Positions 1 through 6,906 of a DNA stretch of 12,491 bases are shown in pieces; the stretch's first letter is position 1; the number at the start of each line of letters is the position of its first letter. The notes below the pieces were generated by a model, which did no database searches, had not been told where the DNA came from, and was given only the letters and a program-made list of their open reading frames with translations. Origin of the DNA: Burkholderiales bacterium. GTDB taxonomy: Bacteria; Pseudomonadota; Gammaproteobacteria; Burkholderiales; Burkholderiaceae_C. The position numbers and the translations under genes were made by a program. The stretch covers positions 1-12,491 of the forward strand of contig JANXMO010000389.1 of assembly GCA_025354615.1 (NCBI GenBank), read 5' to 3'.

Positions 1-824
1 CGGCGCCCGACGTCAACACAAACGGTCAGATCATGGCCTGGATGATGGACACCTACTCGGTCAACACCGGCAGCACGGCGACCGGCGTCGTCACCGGCAA
101 GCCGATTCACCTGGGCGGCTCGCTCGGCCGTGTCAAAGCCACCGGCCGCGGCGTATTCGTCACCGGCCGTGAAGCCGCGCGTCGCCTGGGCTTGAAGCTC
201 GACGGCGCGCGCATCGCGGTGCAGGGCATGGGCAACGTGGGCAGCGCGGCGGCAGAGCTGTTCGTGCAAGCCGGCGCCACGCTGGTGGCAGTACAAGACC
301 ACACCGGCACACTGGTCAACCCCAAGGGCTTTGACATCGCCGAAGCCAACGCCGTGCTCAAGCGTGACGGCGGCATCGGCAACTACAAGGATGCCGGCCG
401 CATCGACAACGAAGATTTCTGGGACGTCGACTGCGACATCCTGATTCCCGCAGCGCTGGAAGGCCAGATCACCTCGGAACGCGCCGGCCGCATCAAGGCT
501 CGGCTGGTGCTCGAAGGCGCCAACGGGCCAACGCTGCCGCAGGCCGATGACATCTTGCATGACCGCGGTGTGCTGGTGGTGCCGGACGTGATCTGCAACG
601 CCGGTGGCGTGACCGTCAGCTACTTCGAGTGGGTGCAGGATTTCAGCAGCTTCTTCTGGAGCGAGGACGAGATCAATGTGCGGCTGGACAAGATCATGGT
701 CGACGCGCTGAAGCACATCTGGGACACCGCTGACCGCCACCAGATCACGCTGCGCACCGCCACCTTCGCGGTGGCCTGCGAACGCATTTTGATTGCGCGC
801 GAAGAGCGCGGGCTGTACCCCTGA
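1..824 (+). CDS. gdhA: Glutamate dehydrogenase, 3' part (5' end outside window)
   Basis: Cytoplasmic Glu/Leu/Phe/Val dehydrogenase family enzyme that interconverts glutamate and 2-oxoglutarate plus ammonium with NAD(P)(H). The frame is open from base 3, before the first ATG at 33, and reads [18 protein letters not shown]. That is the substrate-domain core of the family, so the gene enters from the left edge. About 274 residues are present of a family length near 420-435. The Rossmann dinucleotide-binding loop GMGNVG is at nt 225-242. Further on come the family motifs EGANGPT and [18 protein letters not shown], followed by a normal C-terminus with a TGA stop at 822-824. It converges on ubiA with 35 bp between stop codons. 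Cofactor preference cannot be read from the visible part. The family assignment is firm; GDH rather than another amino-acid dehydrogenase is very likely from the overall sequence. Confidence 0.92.
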   Translation, partial: APDVNTNGQIMAWMMDTYSVNTGSTATGVVTGKPIHLGGSLGRVKATGRGVFVTGREAARRLGLKLDGARIAVQGMGNVGSAAAELFVQAGATLVAVQDHTGTLVNPKGFDIAEANAVLKRDGGIGNYKDAGRIDNEDFWDVDCDILIPAALEGQITSERAGRIKARLVLEGANGPTLPQADDILHDRGVLVVPDVICNAGGVTVSYFEWVQDFSSFFWSEDEINVRLDKIMVDALKHIWDTADRHQITLRTATFAVACERILIAREERGLYP

Positions 825-833
825 GCAGCACAT

Positions 834-869
834 AAAAGCGCGGCGGCGGCGGGGTAACCTCAGCCGCGC
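834..869 (-). terminator. Probable intrinsic terminator of ubiA
   Basis: Read on the - strand, a perfect 7-bp GC stem (GCGCGGC/GCCGCGC, + strand 863-869 and 838-844) encloses an 18-nt loop. It is followed directly by TTTT (+ strand AAAA at 834-837). The ubiA stop codon sits at the start of the loop. The U-run is short and the loop is large, so this is a moderate call. Its place in the 35-bp gap between two convergent genes fits. Confidence 0.45.
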
Positions 870-1771
870 AGTGCGGCCTGGGCTGCCACCACGCCGGCAA
901 ACACCGCAAACCCAAGCCAGTGGTTGAGGTGAAAGGCGCGGAAGCAGCCCTCGCGCTGCCGGCTGCGAATCAAGCGGTAATGCCAAGCCGCCAACCCCGC
1001 TGCCACTGCCAGGCCCGCGGCATATGGCCAACCGAGTCCCAGCTGTGCGCCCACGGCGCTCCAGGTCAACAAATAGGCGGCGTAGCAAGCCATGACCGCG
1101 GCCACGTCAAAGCGGCCGAAAGTGATGGCCGAGGTGCGGATGCCGATCTTCAAATCATCGTCGCGGTCGACCATGGCGTACTCGGTGTCATAGGCCAGCA
1201 CCCAGAACAGGTTGCCCAGCAGCAGCGTCCAGGCCACCAGCGGCACGGCCTTGGCAATTGCTGCCGGCGTGACTGCGCCGCCGCCCTGCACGGCGGTGAA
1301 GGCCATCGGAATGCCAAAGCTGAAGGCCAGGCCCAACACCGCTTGCGGCATTGAAAAAAAACGCTTGGTGTACGGATAAAACAGCGCCAGCGCCAGCGCC
1401 GCGCCGCTCCACGCCACAGTGGCGCGGTTGGTCGTCAGCACCAGGGCAAAGGCAACCAGCGCCAGCGCCGCGCCCACGCCCAGCGCTTCGGTGACGCCCA
1501 GCGCGCCGCGGGTGACGGGGCGCTGCGCGGTGCGCTGCACATGGCGGTCGAAGCGGCGGTCGGCGACGTCGTTGAAGGCGCAGCCGGCGCTGCGCATCAA
1601 CACCGTGCCGGCCGTGAAAACCGACACCAGGTGCCAGCCGGGAAAGCCGCCGGCTGCCAGCCACAGTGCAGCCAGCGTGGGCCACAGCAACAACAGGCTG
1701 CCGGCCGGGCGGTGCCAGCGGATCAGCTCCAGGTAGAGCACGAGCCGCGCGCGGGCCGAAGGGGTGGTCAT
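860..1771 (-). CDS. ubiA: 4-hydroxybenzoate polyprenyltransferase UbiA
   Basis: Integral membrane prenyltransferase of ubiquinone biosynthesis. It attaches the polyprenyl tail to 4-hydroxybenzoate, using Mg2+ held by two Asp-rich motifs. With the start at 1771 the protein has 303 residues, the usual UbiA length. The first Asp motif is N67-D-x-x-D71-x-x-x-D75. The second is Y194-D-T-E-Y-A-M-V-D202-R-D-D-D, followed by [20 protein letters not shown] at 132-138 is also typical, and hydrophobic segments run throughout. The start [18 protein letters not shown] fits known UbiA N-termini. An in-frame ATG 10 codons upstream (1801) would add [10 protein letters not shown], and neither start has a clear ribosome site. 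On the - strand a GATAAT box (1784 down to 1779) lies only 7 nt before the chosen ATG, so a leaderless or near-leaderless mRNA is possible but weakly supported. The frame stays open far upstream, antisense to the next gene; that extension is not real. Confidence 0.95.
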   Translation of the reverse strand: MTTPSARARLVLYLELIRWHRPAGSLLLLWPTLAALWLAAGGFPGWHLVSVFTAGTVLMRSAGCAFNDVADRRFDRHVQRTAQRPVTRGALGVTEALGVGAALALVAFALVLTTNRATVAWSGAALALALFYPYTKRFFSMPQAVLGLAFSFGIPMAFTAVQGGGAVTPAAIAKAVPLVAWTLLLGNLFWVLAYDTEYAMVDRDDDLKIGIRTSAITFGRFDVAAVMACYAAYLLTWSAVGAQLGLGWPYAAGLAVAAGLAAWHYRLIRSRQREGCFRAFHLNHWLGFAVFAGVVAAQAALRG

Positions 1772-1908
1772 GCGTCGAATTATCGAGATGCTTTCAAACA
1801 TGGCTTGACCACACAGGCCGCCTCCTACGTGCCATCGCGGTGTTGATGACCAAACCAACCGTCGGTTTCTTGCATCCGTTGCAGAGTTTGACCCGTACAA
1901 AGGCCAGT

Positions 1909-1922
1909 CCGGAAAGTTCCGG
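1909..1922. promoter_or_regulatory. Perfect inverted repeat upstream of the DUF4331 gene
   Basis: CCGGAA-AG-TTCCGG is a perfect dyad with 6-bp arms and a 2-nt centre. It lies 12 bp before the ribosome-binding site of the DUF4331 gene, in the divergent gap shared with ubiA. The 2-nt spacer is too small for a good RNA loop, so an operator for a dimeric regulator is more likely than an RNA hairpin. A second short dyad, AACCG-T-CGGTT, is at 1857-1867. I could not find a convincing sigma-70 promoter pair nearby, so the regulatory role is inference. Confidence 0.35.
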
Positions 1923-1948
1923 CCCTCATTCCACGGAGAAAACACCCC

Positions 1949-3523
1949 ATGATCCACCGTTTGTTCCGCGTCGCGCCTTTGGCCGCCGCCGCATTGCTCG
2001 CCGTTTCCAGCACTGCCCAGGCTTCCAGCCACCGCGAAGCGCCTTTCATCACCACCGCGCCCAAGGTGGATGCGTCCGACTTCTACATGTTCAACAGCTA
2101 TGAAGCTGGCCGCAGCGATTTCGTGACCTTGATCGCCAACTACCAGCCATTCCAGGAAGCTTACGGCGGCCCCAACTTTTTCAAGATGGACGCCAACGCG
2201 CTGTATGAAATTCACATCGACAACGTCGGTGATGCCAAAGAACACCTGACCTTCCAGTTCCGTTTTAAAAACACCCTCGCCAACAGCGGCGCCGGTCACG
2301 AATTGGCGGTGGACACGAAAAGCGTGGCCATCCCGCTGACCCAGAAGGGCCCCGTCACCACGGTTGGCGACGCCAATCTCAACGTTGCTGAAACCTACAC
2401 CGTGACCCTGGTGCGTGGCGATCGCCGCACCGGCACGGCCAGCCCCGTCACGCTGGCCAGCGACGCCAGCAAAACCACCTTCGTCAAACCCGTCGACAAC
2501 ATCGGCAACAAGACGATTGCCGACTACGCCGGCTATGCCGCGCAGCACATCTACAGCGTCAACATTCCCGGCTGCTCAACGCCTGGCAAGGTGTTCGTCG
2601 GCCAGCGCAGAGACCCGTTTGCCGTCAACCTGGGCGTGATATTCGACTTGGTCAATGCGCCGGTGTCCGTCATCACCAACCCCAGCCTGATCAATTCTGG
2701 CACCAATAGCCTGCAAGGCAAGAGCGTGACTTCGTTGGCACTTGAAGTGCCGAAGTCTTGTTTGCTGGACGCGACCAACGGCAACAGTGTGATCGGCGGC
2801 TGGACGACCGCCAGCCTGCGCCAGACCCGCCTGTTGGACCCGGCACCGAAGCCCGGCCACCAGACCACCGAAAAAGCCGGCGGCGCCTGGGCCCAGGTGT
2901 CCCGCCTGGGCATGCCGCTGGTCAATGAAGTTGTCATCGGCCTGAAAGACAAAGACCGTTTCAACAGCAGCAAGCCGAAAGACGACGCCCAGTTCGCCAC
3001 TTACGTCACCAACCCAACGCTGCCCAAGCTGCTGGAAGCCGTGCTGCCTGCTGCCGGCGCTGCGCCCACCAACTACCCGCGTACCGACTTGGTCACCGCT
3101 TTCCTGACCGGTATTCCGACCGTCAACCAGCTGAAGACCGTGACCGCCTCGGAGATGCTGCGCCTCAACACCGCCATCGCCGCGGTGCCGATCGGCCAGC
3201 AGAACCGGCTGGGCATCGTGGGTGAGATCGTTCGTGTGGGCGGCGCTGCCAATTTGCCGCAAGCCACCGATCTCGCCGGCTACCCGAACGGCCGCCGTCC
3301 GAATGACGACGTGGTCGACATCTCGCTGGTGGCCATGATGGGCGGCCTGTGCATTGCCAACGGCACGACCGACCTGCTCAAATTCGGTGCGGCCTGCAAG
3401 CCGTCAGCCGTGCCGCTGGGCGATACCTCGCTGAAATTACACGATGCAGTCGACCAGGCCCAGGCACCGCTGTTCACCAGCTTCCCGTACCTGGTCACGC
3501 CCGCGGCTGGCAGCACCAATTGA
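1949..3523 (+). CDS. DUF4331 domain-containing secreted protein
   Basis: Exported protein of 524 residues with a Pfam DUF4331 signature; the biochemical function of the family is not established. A Sec signal peptide (residues 1-25, ending STAQA) is followed by the family hallmark SSHREAPFI and DASDFYMF. Later conserved blocks include [36 protein letters not shown] and [16 protein letters not shown] near residues 445-460, so the domain spans nearly the whole mature chain. The start is supported by GGAGAA at 1935-1940, 8 nt before the ATG. If cleavage occurs after Ala25, the mature N-terminus is Ser-Ser-His, an amino-terminal X-X-His arrangement able in principle to bind Cu(II) or Ni(II). A small lipoprotein gene follows after 17 nt, so the two are probably co-transcribed and end at the terminator at 3807-3893. 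The family call is firm; the metal role is inference. Confidence 0.93.
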   Translation: MIHRLFRVAPLAAAALLAVSSTAQASSHREAPFITTAPKVDASDFYMFNSYEAGRSDFVTLIANYQPFQEAYGGPNFFKMDANALYEIHIDNVGDAKEHLTFQFRFKNTLANSGAGHELAVDTKSVAIPLTQKGPVTTVGDANLNVAETYTVTLVRGDRRTGTASPVTLASDASKTTFVKPVDNIGNKTIADYAGYAAQHIYSVNIPGCSTPGKVFVGQRRDPFAVNLGVIFDLVNAPVSVITNPSLINSGTNSLQGKSVTSLALEVPKSCLLDATNGNSVIGGWTTASLRQTRLLDPAPKPGHQTTEKAGGAWAQVSRLGMPLVNEVVIGLKDKDRFNSSKPKDDAQFATYVTNPTLPKLLEAVLPAAGAAPTNYPRTDLVTAFLTGIPTVNQLKTVTASEMLRLNTAIAAVPIGQQNRLGIVGEIVRVGGAANLPQATDLAGYPNGRRPNDDVVDISLVAMMGGLCIANGTTDLLKFGAACKPSAVPLGDTSLKLHDAVDQAQAPLFTSFPYLVTPAAGSTN

Positions 3524-3540
3524 TTGAAGGCTGAACGACC

Positions 3541-3789
3541 ATGACATCACGCAAACTGATTGCGGCCAGTGTTTTGGCCCTGGGGCTGGCCGCCTGCGGT
3601 GGCAATGACGACGTTTATGTGGCGCCGTTGACCGCGGCGCCGGCAGAAGCCGTCGCTTCGTCAACAGCGTTCACCGACTTCGGTGTGGCGCAAACCCAGG
3701 TCACCAGCGAAACAACGGCTGAGCCGTTCACGTTGGACGTTGTCACTACGCCGCCCACCAGCGAAACCGACGAGCCGGTGGCAATTTAA
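3541..3789 (+). CDS. Small acidic lipoprotein
   Basis: An 82-residue protein with a clear type II signal peptide: MTSRKLIAASVLALGLAAC, with lipobox L16-A-A-C19. After Cys19 the chain is short and rich in Thr, Ala, Pro and Glu, and looks unstructured. It has 10 acidic residues (5 Asp, 5 Glu) and no Lys, Arg or His at all. Gly-Gly-Asn-Asp-Asp follows the lipid-bearing Cys; there is no Asp at position +2, so outer-membrane delivery is expected by the usual Lol rule. It starts 17 nt after the DUF4331 stop with GAAGG at 3526-3530, so the two genes are almost certainly one transcript. I do not recognise a family. A role as a membrane-tethered partner of the DUF4331 protein is inferred only from context. 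Confidence 0.82.
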   Translation: MTSRKLIAASVLALGLAACGGNDDVYVAPLTAAPAEAVASSTAFTDFGVAQTQVTSETTAEPFTLDVVTTPPTSETDEPVAI

Positions 3790-3806
3790 AGCAACGCTGT
3801 AGACCG

Positions 3807-3893
3807 GGGCGGCTCTTGCCGCGCGTGGGTTACCAGCTTCAGCGGTTTGCCGCTGGGATTGGTGACTGGCGCCGACAAGAGCCGCCCTTTTTT
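3807..3893 (+). terminator. Long nested-hairpin intrinsic terminator
   Basis: A perfect 12-bp inverted repeat (GGGCGGCTCTTG at 3807-3818; CAAGAGCCGCCC at 3876-3887) is followed at once by six T (3888-3893). The 57-nt interior folds further: GTTACCA (3829-3835) pairs with TGGTGAC (3860-3866, one G-U), and CAGCGG (3840-3845) pairs with CCGCTG (3850-3855) around TTTG. It begins 17 nt after the lipoprotein stop and so should end the DUF4331-lipoprotein transcript. The nested inner helices are more than a simple terminator needs. Confidence 0.75.
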
Positions 3894-4166
3894 GGGTGCG
3901 GTGTTTTCCCGGTTTAGCGCGTGCCAATGAACTACTGAGCCAACATCAACAAAGTCGAATCGGCTGTCCGATAACGGGGTACTCCTGCTCGCGGGAGAGG
4001 GTAGGGGGGAGGGCCAGCGCACGGCACAAACTGGGGTTGCCTGCCCGTCCTCCAAGCATGCTTTCAAGTTCAAAACGGGCTGCATCAATGATGCGAGTGA
4101 TCGCAAAGCCATCATGCCCCTCATTCCACCAAGGCATGCCGCATCTATCCTCATCTTTTTGAGCTT
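3894..4166. other. Non-coding gap with a repeat, no gene recognised
   Basis: This is the rest of the 377-bp gap between the lipoprotein gene and the TPR-like gene. Apart from the GC-rich repeat at 3982-4014, I see no convincing gene. A - strand frame reads through 3946-4160 and on antisense into the next gene (for example GMPWWNEGHDGF and DAARFELESMLGGR). It has no credible start and no family I know, so it is either chance or a decayed gene end. A stop at 4098-4100 closes the frame of the downstream gene. No promoter pair for that gene could be picked with confidence. Confidence 0.4.
3982..4014. repeat. Dispersed GC-rich palindromic repeat (REP-like), degenerate copy
   Basis: CTCCTGC-TC-GCGGGAG forms a 7-bp hairpin with one G-T pair and is followed by AGGGTAGGGGGGAGGG. 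On the - strand this reads CCCTCCCCCCTACCCTCTCCCGC, close to the CCCTCACCCCnACCCTCTCCCGC type of intergenic repeat known from many proteobacterial genomes. Assignment is from memory of that pattern. Only one copy is in the window, so its repetitive nature cannot be shown here. Confidence 0.45.
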
Positions 4167-5477
4167 TTGAAACCCTTGCCTGCAGCATTTCCTCCATTTT
4201 TCTGTTTCCGTCTGCCGCTCCGCAAGCTGGCTGTTTTCGCACTGAGCCTCGTCTGCACAGCCGGCCCGGTGCAGGCCACGCCGTTCGTTCCGAAAAGCGA
4301 CAGCGAAGTGGTCGAACGCCTGCCCTCGCGGCTGGCCGATGCCGAATCTCGGCGCGCGCAGCGCGCGTTACGGGCCCAGCTGCAAGCCGCGCCGCAGCAA
4401 CTCGGCCTGGCGGTGCAGTTGGCGCGCGAATCGATCCAGCGCGCCCGCACGCTGGGCGACCCGCGCGAATACGGCCAGGCCGAAGCCGCGCTGGCGCCGT
4501 GGTGGGCGCTGGCCAGCCCACCGCCGGTGGTGCGTCTGCTGCGCGCCACCATCCGCCAGGCGCAGCACGAATTCAGCACCGCGCTGGTCGACCTGGACGC
4601 GCTGCTTCAACCTGGCGCCGACCGCAGCGGCATCCCGCTGCCGCTGCGTGCCCAGGCCGAGTTGACGCGCGCTTCGGTGCTGCAAGTCACCGGCCGCTGG
4701 CGCGAGGCGGCGGCCGGCTGTGCGCGCCTCGGCGGGCCGCTGTATGCCGCGCTGGGCGCATCGGTGCGCACTCCTGCGCAAGCCTGCCTGGCCGAATTGG
4801 ACAGCCTGCAAGGCCATGCGGCGCGCGGTGCGCAGGCGCTTGAGCTGTTGGCGAAGGAAGACGCGGCCCAGGGCGGCGGCGAAGCCAGCTGGCTGGCGCT
4901 GCTGCGCGCCGAACTGGCCGAGCGGCGCGGTGAACCGGGTGCGCAGGCGCTGTTTCGCCAGGCGCTGGCGCTGCAGACCGCTGAACGCCCCGGCACGCCG
5001 CCCGACCTCTACACGCTGGCCGCGTATGCCGACTGGCTGCTCGACCACCAACGCCCACGCGACGCCGCGCAGCTGCTGGCCGGCCGCGAAGACGCCGACG
5101 CCTTGCTGCTGCGCCTGGCCATCGCCTGGCAAGACAGCCACGACCCGCGCGCCACTGGCGCCATCGCCACGCTGACCGCCCGTTTCGACGCCGCAGCGCA
5201 GCGCGGCGACACCAGCCACGGCCGCGAACAAGCGCGCTATGAGCTGGACTTGATGAAGCGCCCGGCCGCCGCGCTGAAGCACGCGCAAACCAACTGGGCC
5301 AGCCAGCGTGAACCCGGCGACGCGCTGATCCTGGCCCGCGCCGCCGTCGCCGCGGGCGACGCCACAGCCGCCGAGCCGGTGTGGCAGCTGCTGCGCGAAA
5401 CCGGTTGCGAAGACGCGCGCCTGCGCGCTGTGGCCCGCGCCGCCGGCGTCACGCTCACCGCGGCGGCCCAGCCATGA
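4167..5477 (+). CDS. Exported helical-repeat (TPR-like) protein
   Basis: A 436-residue protein with a probable Sec signal peptide: R19-K20, then the hydrophobic stretch LAVFALSLVCTAGPVQA, cleavage near Ala37. The mature part is almost all alpha-helix by appearance, with Ala/Leu/Arg-rich amphipathic segments of TPR spacing (for example around LGLAVQLARESIQRARTLG and SVLQVTGRWREAAAGCARLGG). It is probably a periplasmic tetratricopeptide scaffold, but no repeat is clean enough for a firm family call. The start is uncertain. No ATG or GTG occurs in frame between the upstream stop (4098-4100) and the signal peptide, so TTG at 4167 (or TTG at 4176) must serve, without a good ribosome site. The stop overlaps the next gene's start by 4 nt (ATGA, 5474-5477), so the two genes are translationally coupled. 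This points to a shared role with the HupE-like protein. Confidence 0.8.
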   Translation: MKPLPAAFPPFFCFRLPLRKLAVFALSLVCTAGPVQATPFVPKSDSEVVERLPSRLADAESRRAQRALRAQLQAAPQQLGLAVQLARESIQRARTLGDPREYGQAEAALAPWWALASPPPVVRLLRATIRQAQHEFSTALVDLDALLQPGADRSGIPLPLRAQAELTRASVLQVTGRWREAAAGCARLGGPLYAALGASVRTPAQACLAELDSLQGHAARGAQALELLAKEDAAQGGGEASWLALLRAELAERRGEPGAQALFRQALALQTAERPGTPPDLYTLAAYADWLLDHQRPRDAAQLLAGREDADALLLRLAIAWQDSHDPRATGAIATLTARFDAAAQRGDTSHGREQARYELDLMKRPAAALKHAQTNWASQREPGDALILARAAVAAGDATAAEPVWQLLRETGCEDARLRAVARAAGVTLTAAAQP

Positions 5478-6739
5478 ACCACTGGCTGCCGCAACGCAAG
5501 CGCTGGCCACAAGCCATGTGGGCTTTTTGCCTGATTGCATTGGCGGTACTGGCCTGGGCGCTGCCCGCACAGGCGCACAAGCCGAGCGACGCCTATGTGC
5601 AGCTGACGGTGCGCGGCGCCATCGTCGACCAGCGCTTCGACATCGCGCTGCGCGACCTCGAACGCGACCTGGCGCTCGACGCCGACGAAAACGGCGCGCT
5701 GGACTGGCGCGAAGTGCGCACCCGCTGGGCCGACATCGAGGCGCTGGCGGCGCAGGGCCTGGCCGTGTCGGCCGACGGCCAGCCATGCCGCGCCACGGCG
5801 GTTGGCCCGCCGCAGCTCGACGACCACAGCGATGGCCGCTACGCCGTCCTGCAACGCCAGTGGACCTGCCCGCAGCCGGTGCGCCAACTGCAACTTACTT
5901 ACCGTCTGTTCGCGTCGACCGACCCGGCACATCGCGGCATCGTCCGTGTGCAGTGGGGCAACGGCGGCGGCAACAACAGCACTGACACCGCCGTGCTCAC
6001 GCCCGGTGCGCCGACACAGGCCTTTGCAGGCCGCGGCGCGGCCGTCGCGGCTTTGGCGGCGGGTGTTGGCGACGGCACTACGGCCGCCACGCCGCGAGCC
6101 GCGGTGCGCAGCTTCCTCGGCTTCGTGCCCGAGGGCGTGCACCACATCCTGATCGGCAGCGACCACATCCTGTTCCTGCTCGCGCTGCTGTTGCCAGCGC
6201 TGCTGCAGCGCTGCCCGCGATCGGCAAAGGGCAGGGGCGGTTGGCAACCCGCGCCGCGGCTGCGGCCGGTGCTGGGGGACGTTCTGCGCGTCGTCACCGC
6301 TTTCACCGTGGCGCACTCGGTCACGCTGGCGCTGGCGGCCTTCGACATCGTCAACCCGCCGCCGCGCTGGGTGGAGTCAACCATTGCCGCCAGCGTGGTG
6401 CTGGCGGCGCTGAACAACCTGTTCCCCGTTTTCCGCGAAGGCCGCTGGAAGCTGACCTTCGTCTTCGGTCTGGTGCACGGCTTCGGCTTTGCCAGCGCGT
6501 TGAAGGATCTCGGGCTGGCCCGCGGCACCTTGGTGGCGCCGCTGCTCGGGTTCAACGTCGGTGTCGAGCTGGGCCAGCTGGCGATCGTTGCCATTTTCAT
6601 GGGGCTGGCCTGGCGGCTGCGGGCCACGCGCTTTTACATCCGCGGGCTGCTCGGCGCCGGCTCGGTGCTGATTGCGCTGCTGGCGCTGGGTTGGTTGATC
6701 GAACGTGCGTTCGATGTGAAGCTGCCGTTGCCGCTGTAA
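5474..6739 (+). CDS. HupE/UreJ family membrane protein with N-terminal EF-hand loop
   Basis: A 421-residue protein. A signal peptide (residues 1-34, ending ALPAQA) leads to a periplasmic domain starting HKPSDAYVQL. Residues 69-80, DADENGALDWRE, match every ligand position of a canonical EF-hand Ca2+ loop (D1, D3, N5, G6, L8, D9, E12). The C-terminal half is the HupE/UreJ_2 membrane domain: EGVHHILIGSDHILFLLALL (220-239) with His223, His224, Asp230 and His231, then His281 in TVAHSVTLALA and His335 in GLVHGFGFA, and about six to seven hydrophobic helices. HupE/UreJ relatives are nickel or cobalt permeases; this longer subfamily has no assigned substrate that I know. The start at 5474 gives a complete signal peptide and a 4-nt overlap with the TPR-like gene; the longer open frame upstream is antisense-free overlap and is rejected. 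Neither hydrogenase nor urease genes are visible here. Confidence 0.9.
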   Translation: MNHWLPQRKRWPQAMWAFCLIALAVLAWALPAQAHKPSDAYVQLTVRGAIVDQRFDIALRDLERDLALDADENGALDWREVRTRWADIEALAAQGLAVSADGQPCRATAVGPPQLDDHSDGRYAVLQRQWTCPQPVRQLQLTYRLFASTDPAHRGIVRVQWGNGGGNNSTDTAVLTPGAPTQAFAGRGAAVAALAAGVGDGTTAATPRAAVRSFLGFVPEGVHHILIGSDHILFLLALLLPALLQRCPRSAKGRGGWQPAPRLRPVLGDVLRVVTAFTVAHSVTLALAAFDIVNPPPRWVESTIAASVVLAALNNLFPVFREGRWKLTFVFGLVHGFGFASALKDLGLARGTLVAPLLGFNVGVELGQLAIVAIFMGLAWRLRATRFYIRGLLGAGSVLIALLALGWLIERAFDVKLPLPL

Positions 6740-6871
6740 AACCATCAGTCCATAAGCCGGGAAAAGCGCCGCCAGCGCCGGCCAATTCAAAGCTTTGCCC
6801 CGCGCACAGCCGACCGGCGCCTTCGCCGCCACCTCAAGCTGCCACGCCGGGCGCCGAAGACCTGGGGACAT

Positions 6872-6892
6872 CAACAGCCAAGACGGCTGTTG
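6872..6892 (+). promoter_or_regulatory. Stem-loop just upstream of the mshE ribosome site
   Basis: CAACAGCC (6872-6879), loop AAGAC and GGCTGTTG (6885-6892) form a perfect 8-bp hairpin ending 5 nt before the Shine-Dalgarno GGAG (6898-6901) of mshE. There is no T-run, so it is not a terminator. It may stabilise the leader or influence mshE translation, or be chance. The function is inference. Confidence 0.35.
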
Positions 6893-6906
6893 CACCCGGA
6901 GTACTG

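Noticed and set aside
1788..1900. Sigma-70 promoter for the DUF4331 gene from TTGACC or TTGCAT boxes
   Set aside because: No matching -10 box at 16-18 nt from any of them.
1772..2548. Long - strand extension of the ubiA frame to 562 codons
   Set aside because: It is antisense to the well-supported DUF4331 gene, and UbiA has its normal length when started at 1771.
4368..6316. Long - strand open frames opposite the TPR-like and HupE-like genes
   Set aside because: They are high-GC shadow frames with Arg/Gln/Ala-biased composition and no domains; the + strand frames carry signal peptides and family motifs.
6241..6906. Longer N-terminus for MshE reaching into the HupE gene
   Set aside because: The extension is out of frame with the real HupE product and low-complexity; ATG 6907 has a good ribosome site and starts right at the MshEN motif.
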